NCBI GenBank assembly: GCA_004552485.1
Contig: SFOH01000023.1
Location: forward strand, 1-30,542
DNA: 30,542 nucleotides
Direction: 5' to 3'
Source of the DNA: Bacteroidales bacterium
GTDB taxonomy: Bacteria > Bacteroidota > Bacteroidia > Bacteroidales > Muribaculaceae
The notes under the pieces were generated by a model that had not been told where the DNA came from, did not search any database, and saw only the letters and a program-made list of their open reading frames with translations. The position numbers were made by a program, and so were the translations under genes. The first letter of the stretch is position 1, and the number at the start of each line of letters is the position of its first letter. Shown in pieces: positions 1 to 8,265 of this stretch.

Positions 1-40
1 CTTGCGGCGCAAACCCGCCCCGCGCCCCTTTTCGACGCAA

Positions 41-67
41 CCGCGAGCCGCAGGCTCGCGGCACGGT
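41..67. repeat. dispersed palindromic repeat, copy 1
   Basis: Bases 41-61 form a perfect palindrome with 9-bp arms (CCGCGAGCC / GGCTCGCGG) around a 3-base centre. The palindrome plus the next 6 bases (CACGGT, to 67) recurs as an exact reverse complement at 28149-28175. Both copies are intergenic. This is the form of a REP/BIME-like extragenic element; the family is not identified. Confidence 0.7.
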
Positions 68-251
68 AAGCTCCGCGAAAGGCCAGCGAAGGAGGCCGGC
101 GCGCGAGAGCGGCGAGGACGAAAAGAGAGAGAGGAAAAGGAGAGAAAGGAGAGGGAAAGGAGAGAGAGGAGGAAGAGAGGCGGGCGGAGGGAGGGGAGGG
201 GGAGAGGGGGAAGAGAGGCGGGCAGGAGAGGAGAGGGGGAGGGAGAGACGG

Positions 252-284
252 CGCGAGGCTGCGCCGGGTGGGCGCAGCCTCGCG
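252..284 (-). terminator. strong hairpin downstream of the GLUG/DUF4465 gene
   Basis: A perfect 14-bp stem (252-265 with 271-284) and 5-base loop lies 30 bases past the stop codon of the leftward gene ending at 315. It is placed as a transcription terminator for the B12 operon, but no U-tract follows on the minus strand, so it may instead protect the 3' end or act with Rho. Confidence 0.5.
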
Positions 285-314
285 GGAGAGGGGGGTATGA
301 GGGAGAGCGGAGCG

Positions 315-3300
315 TTACTTGATGTAGAGCTTGCGGGTGGTGCCGTCGGAGAGGAGGACGACGTTGAAGCCGGTCCAGGGGCGCGTCGACTTCATGCCCT
401 GCATGTTGTAGTAGGCGACGGGGACGGCGTCGGCGGTGGGCGCGGTCGTTATGTTCTCAACGGCGGAGGGCACTTTCGGGAAGCGCACGGCGACGTCGTC
501 GTAGGCGAAGTAGGCGGGCTGCGAGAAGCCGTAGCCGTTGTCGCTGGAGCCTTTGATGTTGAACTTGACGGAGGTTATCTCGCCGAGGGAGGAGAGGTCG
601 AACTTGGTCCACTCTTTGACGATGTTGGCCGGGCCGTTGACGAGGAAGAACTCGGCTTCGCCTGTTTTCTCGGTGCCGTTGTAACCCATGGCGACAATCT
701 TAACCCAGTCTTCGTCGCCGACGGCGGCGGTGAGGTCGTTGCCGTTGACGTAGCAGTTGATGGCATAGGTGGTGGGGGCAACCCACATGTGGTCGATGAC
801 GCGGGCTGTGCCGTCGGTGAAGAAGAGCGAGGGGAGGTATTCTTCGCCGAGGCCGTAGCCGGAGTTGTCGGCATAGCCGAAGTGGACGGCGAAGTTGTCG
901 GAGCCGTCGTGGCCGTGGCCGGTCTGTGTCACTTCCTGAGTGGCGTTGGCGTCGAGGACGGTGAGCTGCGACTCATAGGTGCCGTAGGCTTCGACGTCGG
1001 AGGTGCCGTAGTTGGAGATGGCGTGGCCGTGCGACCAGTAGCACCAGGTGGGCTCGTTGTCGGAGAATCCGGGGACGCCGTTCTCGGTGCACATATAGTG
1101 GCCGAGCATGGTGTTGGAGCTGTCGAACCAGCGGTAGGCTTTGGCCTTGTCGGTGACGCCCATACCGTTGTCGCCGTAGAGGAGCGGTCCGCCGTACTGG
1201 GGCTCGTCGATGAGCGACGACCAGGTGGTTTCGCCCAGATAGTTGGGCTCGCCCTTGAAGTCTTTATCCTCGAAGGTCAGGACGCGGAGCTCGTAGTTTT
1301 TCTCGTCGGAGGCGTCCTGCTTGTTGTAGTAGGTGTCTTTGGCCTCGTCATAGAAGACTTCTTTGCCGCCGAAGACGGGATACTTTTCGGTGCCGATTGT
1401 CTGGCCGAAGGCGTTGCCGAGTTTGTAGGCAATCTCACCGGAGGCCATCTGCTCGGCGGTCACGAGGGTGTAGCCGTTGGCGATGTGGTAGTCCTTGAGG
1501 GCATAGGCGTTCTTGATGTCGTCGATGTCCTTGACGGAGTTGCCGCAGCAGGCGATGGAGGAGTTTTTGGCGCCGTCGCCAATCTCGCCCACGTTGAAGA
1601 GGTTGCTGACGTTTGCGGCACAGTCGGCAACGGAGATGTTGCCGATGACGCCGCCGTTGTAGTTGTAGCCGACGACATTACCGGCGTTGTAGCAGTTGGC
1701 GACGGTGGCGGTCTTGTGGCCCATGACGCCTACGACGCCGCCGAAGTAGCTGCCGGTGCCGGAGGCATTGATGGTGGCGAAGTTGGCGCAGGTGTCGACG
1801 TCGGCATACTGGTGGAGGTAGGCCACGATGCCGGCCGACTGGCTCTTACCGGTTACCTCGCCGCTGACGGTCACACCGGTGACGGCGGCACGGTCGGTGG
1901 CGGAGGTGCCCTTCAGGTAGCCGAAGAGGGCCTGATTGCTCGCGTTGTTATTAATATAGAGGCCGTCGATGCGGTGGCCGGCGCCGGTGAACACGCCGCC
2001 GAACTGTTTGGAGGTGCCTCCGATGGGGGTGAAGGCATAGTCGCCGAGGTCGATGTCGTTGGCGAGGACGGCCTTGGACTTGAGCTCGTCGCCCTTGCCG
2101 TTGTTGATTTTGTTGGCGAACCACCGGAGTTCGGCGGGGGTGGTGATGACGTAGGCGCCGCCTTCGTTCACGGCGGGCTCAGTGGCTGTCTTGCCGTCCC
2201 AGGCGACCTCCATCTTGACGGCGGGCACGGTGAAGTTCTGTGTGCCTTCGGCATCGTCGCCGACGGTGAAGTTGCGGCGCATGAAGCGGTAGCCGGGAGC
2301 GTAGGCGTTGACGGTGTAGACGCCGTAAGTACCGGCATATTTTCCGTCGGTGCCGGGCGTCACTTGCTTGCCGTTATACGAGACGGTGACGACGGCGTCG
2401 GGAGCGGGATAGTCGACGGTGATGTCGAACTGACGTGCGGCGTGCAGGGGGATGCGTGTCTCGGGAATGGTGCCGAAGTAGGTTTTGTGGGCGATGGCGG
2501 TGAAGTTGGCGTTGCGGCCATATCGGTAATCGATTTCGCGGTGGTTACCGATGGGGTCGCCGTAGCCGTTGACCTGGATGACGCCGTCGTTCATCAGAAT
2601 CTCGGGGGTGACGGTGACGTCGGTGTTCTCGGGGATCTCGACAGTGACATTCTGAGCGGAGGGCACCGAGCCGAACGTGTACTGTCCGGCGCCGAGAATC
2701 AGAGCCGTGCCGTTGGGATTGCCGTTGTAGGTCACGTATGCCGACATATTGTAGATGCCGGCCATCTTGTTGGCGGGGTGGAAGAGTCCTGAGAACTGAA
2801 TCGAAGCCTTGTCGCCGGGGATGAAGAATTTGCTGCCGGGGCGGCTGGCGTTGGTGATCTCGCGGTGGCAGGGTTTGGCGGTGAGCACCTGGTAGCAGGC
2901 GTTGCCGGCGGCGTCGGTGAGGCGCACGATCTGGCGGCCGCGTTTGAGCAGGAGGGTGTAGGAGCCGTCGGCGTTCTTGGTGACGCCTTCGCTGCCGAAG
3001 CCGGTGTATGTGGCCATGCGGTCGCCGATGGCGGGATAGGCCATGGTGACCTCAGCGGCGTTCCTGGGGGTGAAGGTGTAGGGGAAGCCCTGCTCGGTGT
3101 CGAGGTAGTAGAAGACGTCATGCTCGGCGTCGACATATTCGCCGGCACGTTTCAGAGCGCCGGTGTTGTACTTCTCGTTGATTTTCATCTCGGGCTCGAC
3201 TGCGGAGGCTGTCTGGCCGACGGTCACCACGTAGGCGGCGGTGTTCTCGGGCCATATCGCGCCCCAGAATTCGCCGCCCATGTACGGGTGCTTGATGCCG

Positions 3301-4511
3301 GAGCTGGCTTCGTAGTAGTTGACGCCGATGGCATCGTAGGTGACCAGCACGATGACGGTGCCGGCGGCCTTGGCGGTGATGTCGGCCCAGGGCGAGCCGG
3401 CGTTCTGGGTGATGGAGATCACGGAGTCGTCGGGCTTGCCGTCCACGCCGAGGACGGTGTAGTGGAAGTCGGGCTCCATGAAGTAATTGTTGGTCTGGGT
3501 GTCGGTGATCTCCCACGAGCGGAGGCCGTGAGCCTTGAAAGTGTCGCCGACGTTGAGGCTGAGGTGGCCCTGACGGTTGATGTTCACGAAGATGTCGCCG
3601 GTCTCATAGCCGCCGTTGCTGTTCACGTCGTGATTGATTTTCTCGGGCGGGAAGGCGGCGTAGTCGCTGTCCTTGAAGGAGAGTGTCGGACGTTTGGCGA
3701 GATCTTTGTGGACGCAGAAGTATCCGGCCTGGGTGAGACCGCCGGCCTTGAAGGTGCGGTAGTTGTAGACCTGGCCCTGCGCGAGACGATAGGTCAGTTT
3801 CTTGAGGCCGCCCTCGACGGTTTCGCCCTCGGGGTCGAGCGGCTCGATCTGCCGGAAGTCCACATAGTGGTTATAGCCGACTTTCTGGCCGATCTGCATG
3901 GTGGCGTCGGCGGGGAAAGTGACCGAGTATTCCGTGCCGAGCGGAATCTCGCCGGAGGCGGTGACGCCGGCCGTGAGCGTGGCGGTCAGGAAGAGGCTCA
4001 TGTAGCCCTCGGCCTTGTGGGCGTCGGAGGGGATGAGCTCCACGCGGTACGAGTCGCCGTTCAGCGCCAGGAAGGTGTAGCGGTTGGCCGTGGTGCTTTT
4101 GCCGAGGGTGATGGGATGGTTCACGCCCTCGCGGCTGCTGACTGAGGGATTGATGGTGTAGTCGCCGTTGTCGACGGTCCAGGCCTTATTGTCGACTTTG
4201 TTGGTGGCGTAGGTGGTGCAGGTCAGCACGGTGATCTGCTGCTTGGCGGAGTCGCAGACGCACACCTCGATGGTGCCGCTTGCGCCGCCCTTGTTGTTGT
4301 AGCCGGTGATGATGTAGTCGCCGGGGTCACACTCGAAGGTGTAGATGTTGTTTGTCGGGTCGCCCGTGGTGACGGAGGCGCCGGTGGCCTTCGACACCAT
4401 CGTCATTGTCGGCGACGTTCTGTCCATCTTCACCGTCAGATTGTTGGCCGCTGCCGGCAGCGAGGTCAGCAGCAGCGCAATCAGCGTTAGTGATAGGAAG
4501 TTGTGTTTCAT
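315..4511 (-). CDS. large secreted GLUG/DUF4465 protein of the B12 uptake operon
   Basis: This 1398-residue protein is the third gene of a riboswitch-controlled B12 operon, 21 bases after the BtuG-like gene. Residues 1-22 are a type I signal peptide (cut near AAA-NN); no lipobox cysteine is visible. The long N-terminal half has beta-rich segments I cannot name. About residues 780-1010 hold GLUG-like repeats, with phrases such as FGGVFTGAGHRIDGL and YFGGVVGVMGH. Residues about 1073-1345 match DUF4465: LTFEDKDF near its start, then WVKIVAMGYNG, WTKFDLSSLGEITSVKF and AYFAYDDVAV. The last ~40 residues (AYYNMQGMKS ... LYIK) resemble a type IX secretion C-terminal signal. DUF4465 proteins commonly sit beside BtuB/BtuG in Bacteroidetes, so a surface role in capturing B12 or a bound form of it is inferred. 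The ATG is at 4511. Function is uncertain; the domain assignment is firm. Confidence 0.85.
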   Translation of the reverse strand: MKHNFLSLTLIALLLTSLPAAANNLTVKMDRTSPTMTMVSKATGASVTTGDPTNNIYTFECDPGDYIITGYNNKGGASGTIEVCVCDSAKQQITVLTCTTYATNKVDNKAWTVDNGDYTINPSVSSREGVNHPITLGKSTTANRYTFLALNGDSYRVELIPSDAHKAEGYMSLFLTATLTAGVTASGEIPLGTEYSVTFPADATMQIGQKVGYNHYVDFRQIEPLDPEGETVEGGLKKLTYRLAQGQVYNYRTFKAGGLTQAGYFCVHKDLAKRPTLSFKDSDYAAFPPEKINHDVNSNGGYETGDIFVNINRQGHLSLNVGDTFKAHGLRSWEITDTQTNNYFMEPDFHYTVLGVDGKPDDSVISITQNAGSPWADITAKAAGTVIVLVTYDAIGVNYYEASSGIKHPYMGGEFWGAIWPENTAAYVVTVGQTASAVEPEMKINEKYNTGALKRAGEYVDAEHDVFYYLDTEQGFPYTFTPRNAAEVTMAYPAIGDRMATYTGFGSEGVTKNADGSYTLLLKRGRQIVRLTDAAGNACYQVLTAKPCHREITNASRPGSKFFIPGDKASIQFSGLFHPANKMAGIYNMSAYVTYNGNPNGTALILGAGQYTFGSVPSAQNVTVEIPENTDVTVTPEILMNDGVIQVNGYGDPIGNHREIDYRYGRNANFTAIAHKTYFGTIPETRIPLHAARQFDITVDYPAPDAVVTVSYNGKQVTPGTDGKYAGTYGVYTVNAYAPGYRFMRRNFTVGDDAEGTQNFTVPAVKMEVAWDGKTATEPAVNEGGAYVITTPAELRWFANKINNGKGDELKSKAVLANDIDLGDYAFTPIGGTSKQFGGVFTGAGHRIDGLYINNNASNQALFGYLKGTSATDRAAVTGVTVSGEVTGKSQSAGIVAYLHQYADVDTCANFATINASGTGSYFGGVVGVMGHKTATVANCYNAGNVVGYNYNGGVIGNISVADCAANVSNLFNVGEIGDGAKNSSIACCGNSVKDIDDIKNAYALKDYHIANGYTLVTAEQMASGEIAYKLGNAFGQTIGTEKYPVFGGKEVFYDEAKDTYYNKQDASDEKNYELRVLTFEDKDFKGEPNYLGETTWSSLIDEPQYGGPLLYGDNGMGVTDKAKAYRWFDSSNTMLGHYMCTENGVPGFSDNEPTWCYWSHGHAISNYGTSDVEAYGTYESQLTVLDANATQEVTQTGHGHDGSDNFAVHFGYADNSGYGLGEEYLPSLFFTDGTARVIDHMWVAPTTYAINCYVNGNDLTAAVGDEDWVKIVAMGYNGTEKTGEAEFFLVNGPANIVKEWTKFDLSSLGEITSVKFNIKGSSDNGYGFSQPAYFAYDDVAVRFPKVPSAVENITTAPTADAVPVAYYNMQGMKSTRPWTGFNVVLLSDGTTRKLYIK

Positions 4512-4532
4512 TGATTGGAAAAATTTATATAG

Positions 4533-5834
4533 TTATCGGTTAGTTGCGATGAATTTGCGGCCGTTCCGGATGTAGAGCTGGCCGGGGATGGGCCGGGAGA
4601 TGCGTATTCCCTGGAGATTGAACATCGGGGCATTGGGGTCGGGGTCGGCCTCCATGGGGCCGGCGACGATGTCTTCCACGCCGCCGAAGTGGCCGTCGGG
4701 GGGCAGGGCCAGGAAGTGGCCGGGGTTGATGTATATCTTCCATTTGCCGACATACTTGCCCTCGGGCGTCCACTGCAGCAGGGCTCCGGCGGCGGCGAAG
4801 TTGCCGGCATCGGTGGCGTAGATGTAGCCCGTATAGGGGTTCACGTAAATGCCGTAGGGCATTTCCATCTTCTTGAGGTCTTCGAGCACGGTGCCGGGCA
4901 GCTCGTCGTAGACGCCGCTCGTGCCGTTGTACTCCATCACCTCGGCGGGGTCGATGGTGACGTAGTTGAACGTGTACTCATTAGTATAATAGGAGAAACG
5001 CGAGCCGATGGCGAGGAATTTGCCGTCGGGAGTAGGGCAGTTGTAGGTGGCTGCATATTCGAGCTTGACGAAGCAGTCGGCGTCGGCTTTGCCGTCGAGC
5101 ACGGCCTGGCAGTCGAAGATGAGCGTGGCGCCCTGCACGTCGTAGTAGTCGCCGGGCGAGTTGATGCACAGGTACTGCCCCACCTGCGACATCTTGCCGT
5201 AGAGGTTGATGGTCTCGGTCTCGACGCTGCGGACGATTTTCATGGACTCGGCGTCGATGACGTCGACGGTGTGCTCGTATTCGTGAGGCTCGTTGAAGGC
5301 GTAGCCGCCGGTGTTGGCCACGAAGAGGTGGCCCTTGTAGAGGGCGATGCCTTCGGGCTCATAGCCCACCTCGACGGCCTTGATGACCTTGAAGGTCGAC
5401 AGGTCGACCTTGGCTACATAGCCGCGCTCGAAGGTCTCCATCTGTCCGTTCACCAGGCACTCGTGGCCGTAGGAGGAAATGTAGACATATTTGCCGTCCG
5501 AGCAGAGCTTGCGGTTGTTGGGGACGTCCTCGGTGGCGGCCACGGCCGTGCCGTCAGGGCGGATGTACTGGATGATGTTCGACCAGTTGATGGACAGCGC
5601 GATCAGGTCGTCGTTGATCTGAATGATGTCGTTGGGCGTGTCGCCGATTTTGTAGCCGTTCTTCTCGCGGAACCACTCGTTGCTGACGATTTTTCCGTCC
5701 TCGAAATAGGAGAGGCGGCCGTTGTCCGACTGCCAGTTGCCTTCGTTGACGACGATGATTTTCTCTTGGGCGAAAGAGGAGGCGGAGGCGAGGACGAACG
5801 CCAGCGCCGCGGTTGCGAGTTTGCGGAGTGTCAT
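4533..5834 (-). CDS. btuG: BtuG-like beta-propeller, probable surface B12-binding protein
   Basis: The 433-residue protein is translated from the ATG at 5834, whose ATGA overlaps the TGA stop of the BtuB-like gene, implying translational coupling. Residues 1-22 are a signal peptide cut at about FA-QE, with no lipobox cysteine. The mature protein opens with the VVNEGNWQSDNG signature of the DUF5074/YncE-like propeller family and continues with blade-like repeats (DGKYVYISSYG, YKGHLFVANTGGY, TPDGKFLAIGS, PYTGYIYATDAG). Known BtuG proteins of gut Bacteroides are surface lipoproteins that bind cobalamin very tightly and cap BtuB. Gene order and the upstream riboswitch support the same role here. 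Unusually, the anchor appears to be a C-terminal sorting-like tail (APMFNLQGIRISRP ... LYIRNGRKF) instead of a lipid. Family assignment is confident; cobalamin binding is inferred. Confidence 0.85.
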   Translation of the reverse strand: MTLRKLATAALAFVLASASSFAQEKIIVVNEGNWQSDNGRLSYFEDGKIVSNEWFREKNGYKIGDTPNDIIQINDDLIALSINWSNIIQYIRPDGTAVAATEDVPNNRKLCSDGKYVYISSYGHECLVNGQMETFERGYVAKVDLSTFKVIKAVEVGYEPEGIALYKGHLFVANTGGYAFNEPHEYEHTVDVIDAESMKIVRSVETETINLYGKMSQVGQYLCINSPGDYYDVQGATLIFDCQAVLDGKADADCFVKLEYAATYNCPTPDGKFLAIGSRFSYYTNEYTFNYVTIDPAEVMEYNGTSGVYDELPGTVLEDLKKMEMPYGIYVNPYTGYIYATDAGNFAAAGALLQWTPEGKYVGKWKIYINPGHFLALPPDGHFGGVEDIVAGPMEADPDPNAPMFNLQGIRISRPIPGQLYIRNGRKFIATNR

Positions 5835-7810
5835 ATCTTTTTGGATTTGTTGCCGATGGTATAGGAAAGATTGAAGCGGAACGTGCGGCCGGGCATGGGA
5901 TAGCGCGGGATGTGCTCGTACTGTACGTCGAAGAGGTCGTTGATTTCGAGCGAGGCCGTGAGCCAACGCCATGAGCCGGAGATTTTCACGTCGACATTGT
6001 CGTAGGGGGCGAGCACGTCGTCGGGGTCGGCGTACGACCACATGCGGCGCGAGACGTGCAGGTCGCTGACCGTCAGCGAATAGTTGCGCCAGGCCACGAT
6101 GCCGGTGATGCCGCATGAGAATTTGGGCGAATAGCAGATGGGCATGTCGTAGGTGTCCTCGTCCTCGGGGTCGGTGCGGTTCACGTCGTGCTGGAGGGTG
6201 AACGACGTCAGCAGGGAGAACGTCCACTCGCGGGGCATGTAGCGGCCCTCGACCGTGGCGTTGAGGCCGCGGCAGTATGTCTTGCCGTAGTTCATCATCG
6301 ACCACTGGTAGGTGCCTTTCAGCGGCAGGCAGACGATGCGGTTGTCGATGTGGTTGATGTAGGCGTCGGCCTGAGCCGAGGCGGCCCAGAGGCGGGTGTT
6401 GTAGTGGTATTCGGCGCCGATGTTCCACTGGCGCGTGTACTCGGGCTTGAGGTTGCGGTTGCCCACCTGGGTGTAGTAGAGGTCGTTGAGCGTGGGGGCG
6501 CGGAAGATGCACTTGTACCATGCGCGCGCCGAGAATCCGCGGTAGGTGTAGCCGAGCGTCACGGCCGGCGTCCACTTCTGCAGGGGGTCGGCGGCGCCGA
6601 CGTGGGCGTAGGTGTGGTCGCGGTAGTGCTGATAGAGGACCGACGATGCCAGGCGCAGCCCGCGCCACTCGGCCTGCATGGCCAGCACGGCCTTCTGGTC
6701 GAGACGGCGAACGACCTTGAAGCGCCGCAGGTCGCAGTCGAGCCACGACATGCGCGCGTCGTAGCCCGTGTTGAGATTCAGCCAGCGGAAGGGCGTGAAC
6801 GCGTATGAGACGGAGGCATAGGCGTCGTTCTGCCAGTAGTGGTTGTCGGAGCGCGCCGTGTTCTGGTTCTCGGGATAGTCGGTGTTGTAGCGCAGATATT
6901 CGTGGGCATACTTGAGGTTGGCCTTGAAGCGGTGCTTCTCGTTGAAGTTCTTGTGCCAGGAGCCCTGGATGAAGAAGTCGGTGTCCCACTCGCGGCCCAC
7001 GTTCACATACTTGTCGCTGAGACGGCGGACGATGCCGCCCGGGCAGCCGCGCTCGGAGATGTAGAAATAGGCGTGCGACGAGAATCCTCCCTTGAACAGG
7101 GCGCCCTCCACGCGGACATATTCGATGTCGGAATTGCGGCGGTGGCCCACCGTGTCCTCATACTGGCTCTTGTAGCGGAACGGGTAGTCGCCTTTCCACT
7201 TCAGATACTCGGCGTCGAGGAATCCGCTCCAGCCCTTGCGGGCGAACTGGGCGTTGGCTCTTGCGCGCCACAGCCCGAACGAGCCGACGCCGCCCAGCAC
7301 GGTCAGCGAGTCGCTGTTGGGCCGGCGTGTCTGCAGATAGACCGTGGCGCCCGAGGCATACTCCGACGCCGACTGGCACTGCTCCAGGCGGTTGGCATTG
7401 TAGAGCGAGACCGACTCGAGCGTCGACATCGAGTATTTGCCGAGGTCGACCGTGCCGTTCTGGGCGTTGGTGATGCGGATGCCGTCGATGTAGACGCCCA
7501 CATGCTGCGAGCCCAGCGAGCGCACGTTGATGGTTTTGAGGCCGCCCAGGCCGCCGTAGTCCTTGATTTGCACGCCGGCGAAATACTTCAGCGCGTCGGC
7601 GATGGACGTGTTCGACAGGGCCTGGAGCTCGGCGCCCGACAGAGCCTGGACCGTCGCCAGCGGCCGGCGCGAGGCCACGACCTCCACGTTCTTCAGATGC
7701 TCCACCGTGTCCTTGGGCTCCTCGGCGCGACCGGCCGTGACGGCGGCCACGATGGCGAGCGCCGCGAGAGCGAGGCGGCGTAAAAGTGATGTATGCTTGA
7801 TTGCGTTCAA
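5831..7810 (-). CDS. btuB: BtuB-like TonB-dependent cobalamin receptor
   Basis: This outer-membrane beta-barrel should take up cobalamin, energised by TonB. After the signal peptide (LLRRLALAALAIVAAVTAGRA) comes a plug domain, with LSNTSIADALKYFAGVQIKDYGG, NVRSLGSQHVGVYIDGIRI and a plug end at YASGATVYLQTRRP, and then a barrel of about 500 residues ending in ELEINDLFDVQYEHIPRYPMPGRT-type sequence. There is no N-terminal carboxypeptidase-like domain, as is usual for BtuB and unlike SusC. No ATG precedes the signal peptide. I chose the TTG at 7810 (659 residues), which leaves a 37-base leader after the riboswitch terminator. The in-frame TTG at 7846 (671 residues) abuts the terminator U-tract and adds 12 non-signal residues, so it is less likely. 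The stop overlaps the next start by 4 bases. Confidence 0.88.
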   Translation of the reverse strand: MNAIKHTSLLRRLALAALAIVAAVTAGRAEEPKDTVEHLKNVEVVASRRPLATVQALSGAELQALSNTSIADALKYFAGVQIKDYGGLGGLKTINVRSLGSQHVGVYIDGIRITNAQNGTVDLGKYSMSTLESVSLYNANRLEQCQSASEYASGATVYLQTRRPNSDSLTVLGGVGSFGLWRARANAQFARKGWSGFLDAEYLKWKGDYPFRYKSQYEDTVGHRRNSDIEYVRVEGALFKGGFSSHAYFYISERGCPGGIVRRLSDKYVNVGREWDTDFFIQGSWHKNFNEKHRFKANLKYAHEYLRYNTDYPENQNTARSDNHYWQNDAYASVSYAFTPFRWLNLNTGYDARMSWLDCDLRRFKVVRRLDQKAVLAMQAEWRGLRLASSVLYQHYRDHTYAHVGAADPLQKWTPAVTLGYTYRGFSARAWYKCIFRAPTLNDLYYTQVGNRNLKPEYTRQWNIGAEYHYNTRLWAASAQADAYINHIDNRIVCLPLKGTYQWSMMNYGKTYCRGLNATVEGRYMPREWTFSLLTSFTLQHDVNRTDPEDEDTYDMPICYSPKFSCGITGIVAWRNYSLTVSDLHVSRRMWSYADPDDVLAPYDNVDVKISGSWRWLTASLEINDLFDVQYEHIPRYPMPGRTFRFNLSYTIGNKSKKI

Positions 7811-7847
7811 TGTCTCTTGGGTTGGTTTGGGGTTACTGACAGACAAT

Positions 7848-7881
7848 AAAAAAACTCAATGCGAATAGAGTGCGCATTGAG
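7848..7881 (-). terminator. intrinsic terminator of the cobalamin riboswitch
   Basis: On the minus strand a perfect 9-bp stem, CTCAATGCG with CGCATTGAG (7881-7873 and 7863-7855, 9-base loop), is followed directly by seven U (7854-7848). It lies between the cobalamin aptamer and the btuB start, so it is placed to stop transcription when B12 is bound. An anti-terminator pairing partner was not resolved by eye. Confidence 0.82.
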
Positions 7882-8035
7882 ATTCCGGTGTCGTTGCTTC
7901 AATAAACCTCTGCTGCCTACCGGCAGAGAAGAGAGCCCGGCACTCTGCGGAGCGCGAAGGCGACTCCCGTGCGAGTGCTAAGTTCAGAATGCAAGCCCGT
8001 GATCCCGCAGGCACAATATTCTTTGGCAGATATAA

Positions 8036-8190
8036 GCGAGTTTTCTGGCTTGTCCCAATCCCGTCTTAGCCTTCCCAAGGGCGTCGCCCTCAGTGACTTA
8101 CGTGTCAGACGGAATTAATCGCGGGACTCACAGCAGCGGGTACTGCCACGGATTTCAACCGTGTTCCTCAGGCACTTACGTGCCCCTACT
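8036..8190 (-). promoter_or_regulatory. cobalamin riboswitch aptamer
   Basis: Read on the minus strand, the leader contains the conserved blocks of the cobalamin riboswitch in order: GGAACACGGTTGAAATCCGTGG with its hairpin, CCCGCTGCTGTGA, the B12-box region GTCACTGAGGGCGACGCCC then TTGGGAAGGC (8068-8096), and AAGCCAGAAAACTCGC at the 3' side (8036-8051). The -7 element at 8211-8204 puts the RNA start just upstream. Bases 7882-8035 form a long expression platform with several hairpins. The downstream genes are a BtuB-like receptor and a BtuG-like protein, which is the expected regulon. Confidence 0.93.
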
Positions 8191-8203
8191 CATATTTCCG
8201 CCG

Positions 8204-8235
8204 CAAATTTACGGAATTTTTTCTTTATTGCAAAA
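8204..8235 (-). promoter_or_regulatory. promoter of the B12 operon
   Basis: On the minus strand TTTTG (8235-8231) is followed after 19 bases by TAAATTTG (8211-8204), matching the Bacteroidetes -33/-7 consensus. The predicted start near 8197 is at the 5' edge of the cobalamin aptamer. Confidence 0.72.
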
Positions 8236-8251
8236 TTTTTCAGTATTTTTG
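8228..8251 (+). promoter_or_regulatory. promoter of the VOC-family gene
   Basis: TTG at 8228-8230 and TATTTTTG at 8244-8251 resemble the Bacteroidetes promoter, though the spacing (13 bases) is shorter than ideal, so only the -7 element is well supported. It overlaps the divergent riboswitch promoter. Confidence 0.45.
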
Positions 8252-8265
8252 CAACCGGACTCATC

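Larger units (their letters stand above)
1..314. other. gene-free GC-rich stretch with polypurine tract
   Basis: I see no convincing gene here. Bases 120-248 on the + strand are almost pure purine: only four C (181, 185, 219, 223) and no T. Within it a 15-base unit, GGAAGAGAGGCGGGC, occurs at 171-185 and again at 209-223. The stretch lies just downstream of the leftward GLUG/DUF4465 gene, so its transcript would be polypyrimidine. A lysine/arginine/glutamate-rich open frame across it has the composition expected of a purine repeat and no recognisable domain. Confidence 0.6.

Noticed and set aside
1..314. Lys/Arg/Glu-rich 106-codon open frame
   Set aside because: Produced by the polypurine tract; no start context, promoter or domain.
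297..4145. Long open frames on the + strand (297-2792 and 2865-4145) opposite the GLUG/DUF4465 gene
   Set aside because: Their translations are Gly/Val/Asp-rich without domains, as expected antisense to a GC-rich gene with biased third positions. The minus-strand frame has a signal peptide, GLUG repeats and DUF4465.
5837..6989. Upstream extension of the BtuG-like open frame (5837-6989, minus)
   Set aside because: This part is an Arg/Pro/His-rich shadow of the btuB gene. The signal peptide and the ATGA overlap fix the start at 5834.
7881..8035. A second aptamer or a tRNA in the stretch between the riboswitch and btuB
   Set aside because: Several hairpins exist but no conserved riboswitch blocks, and no cloverleaf or T-loop could be found. 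It is best explained as the expression platform.
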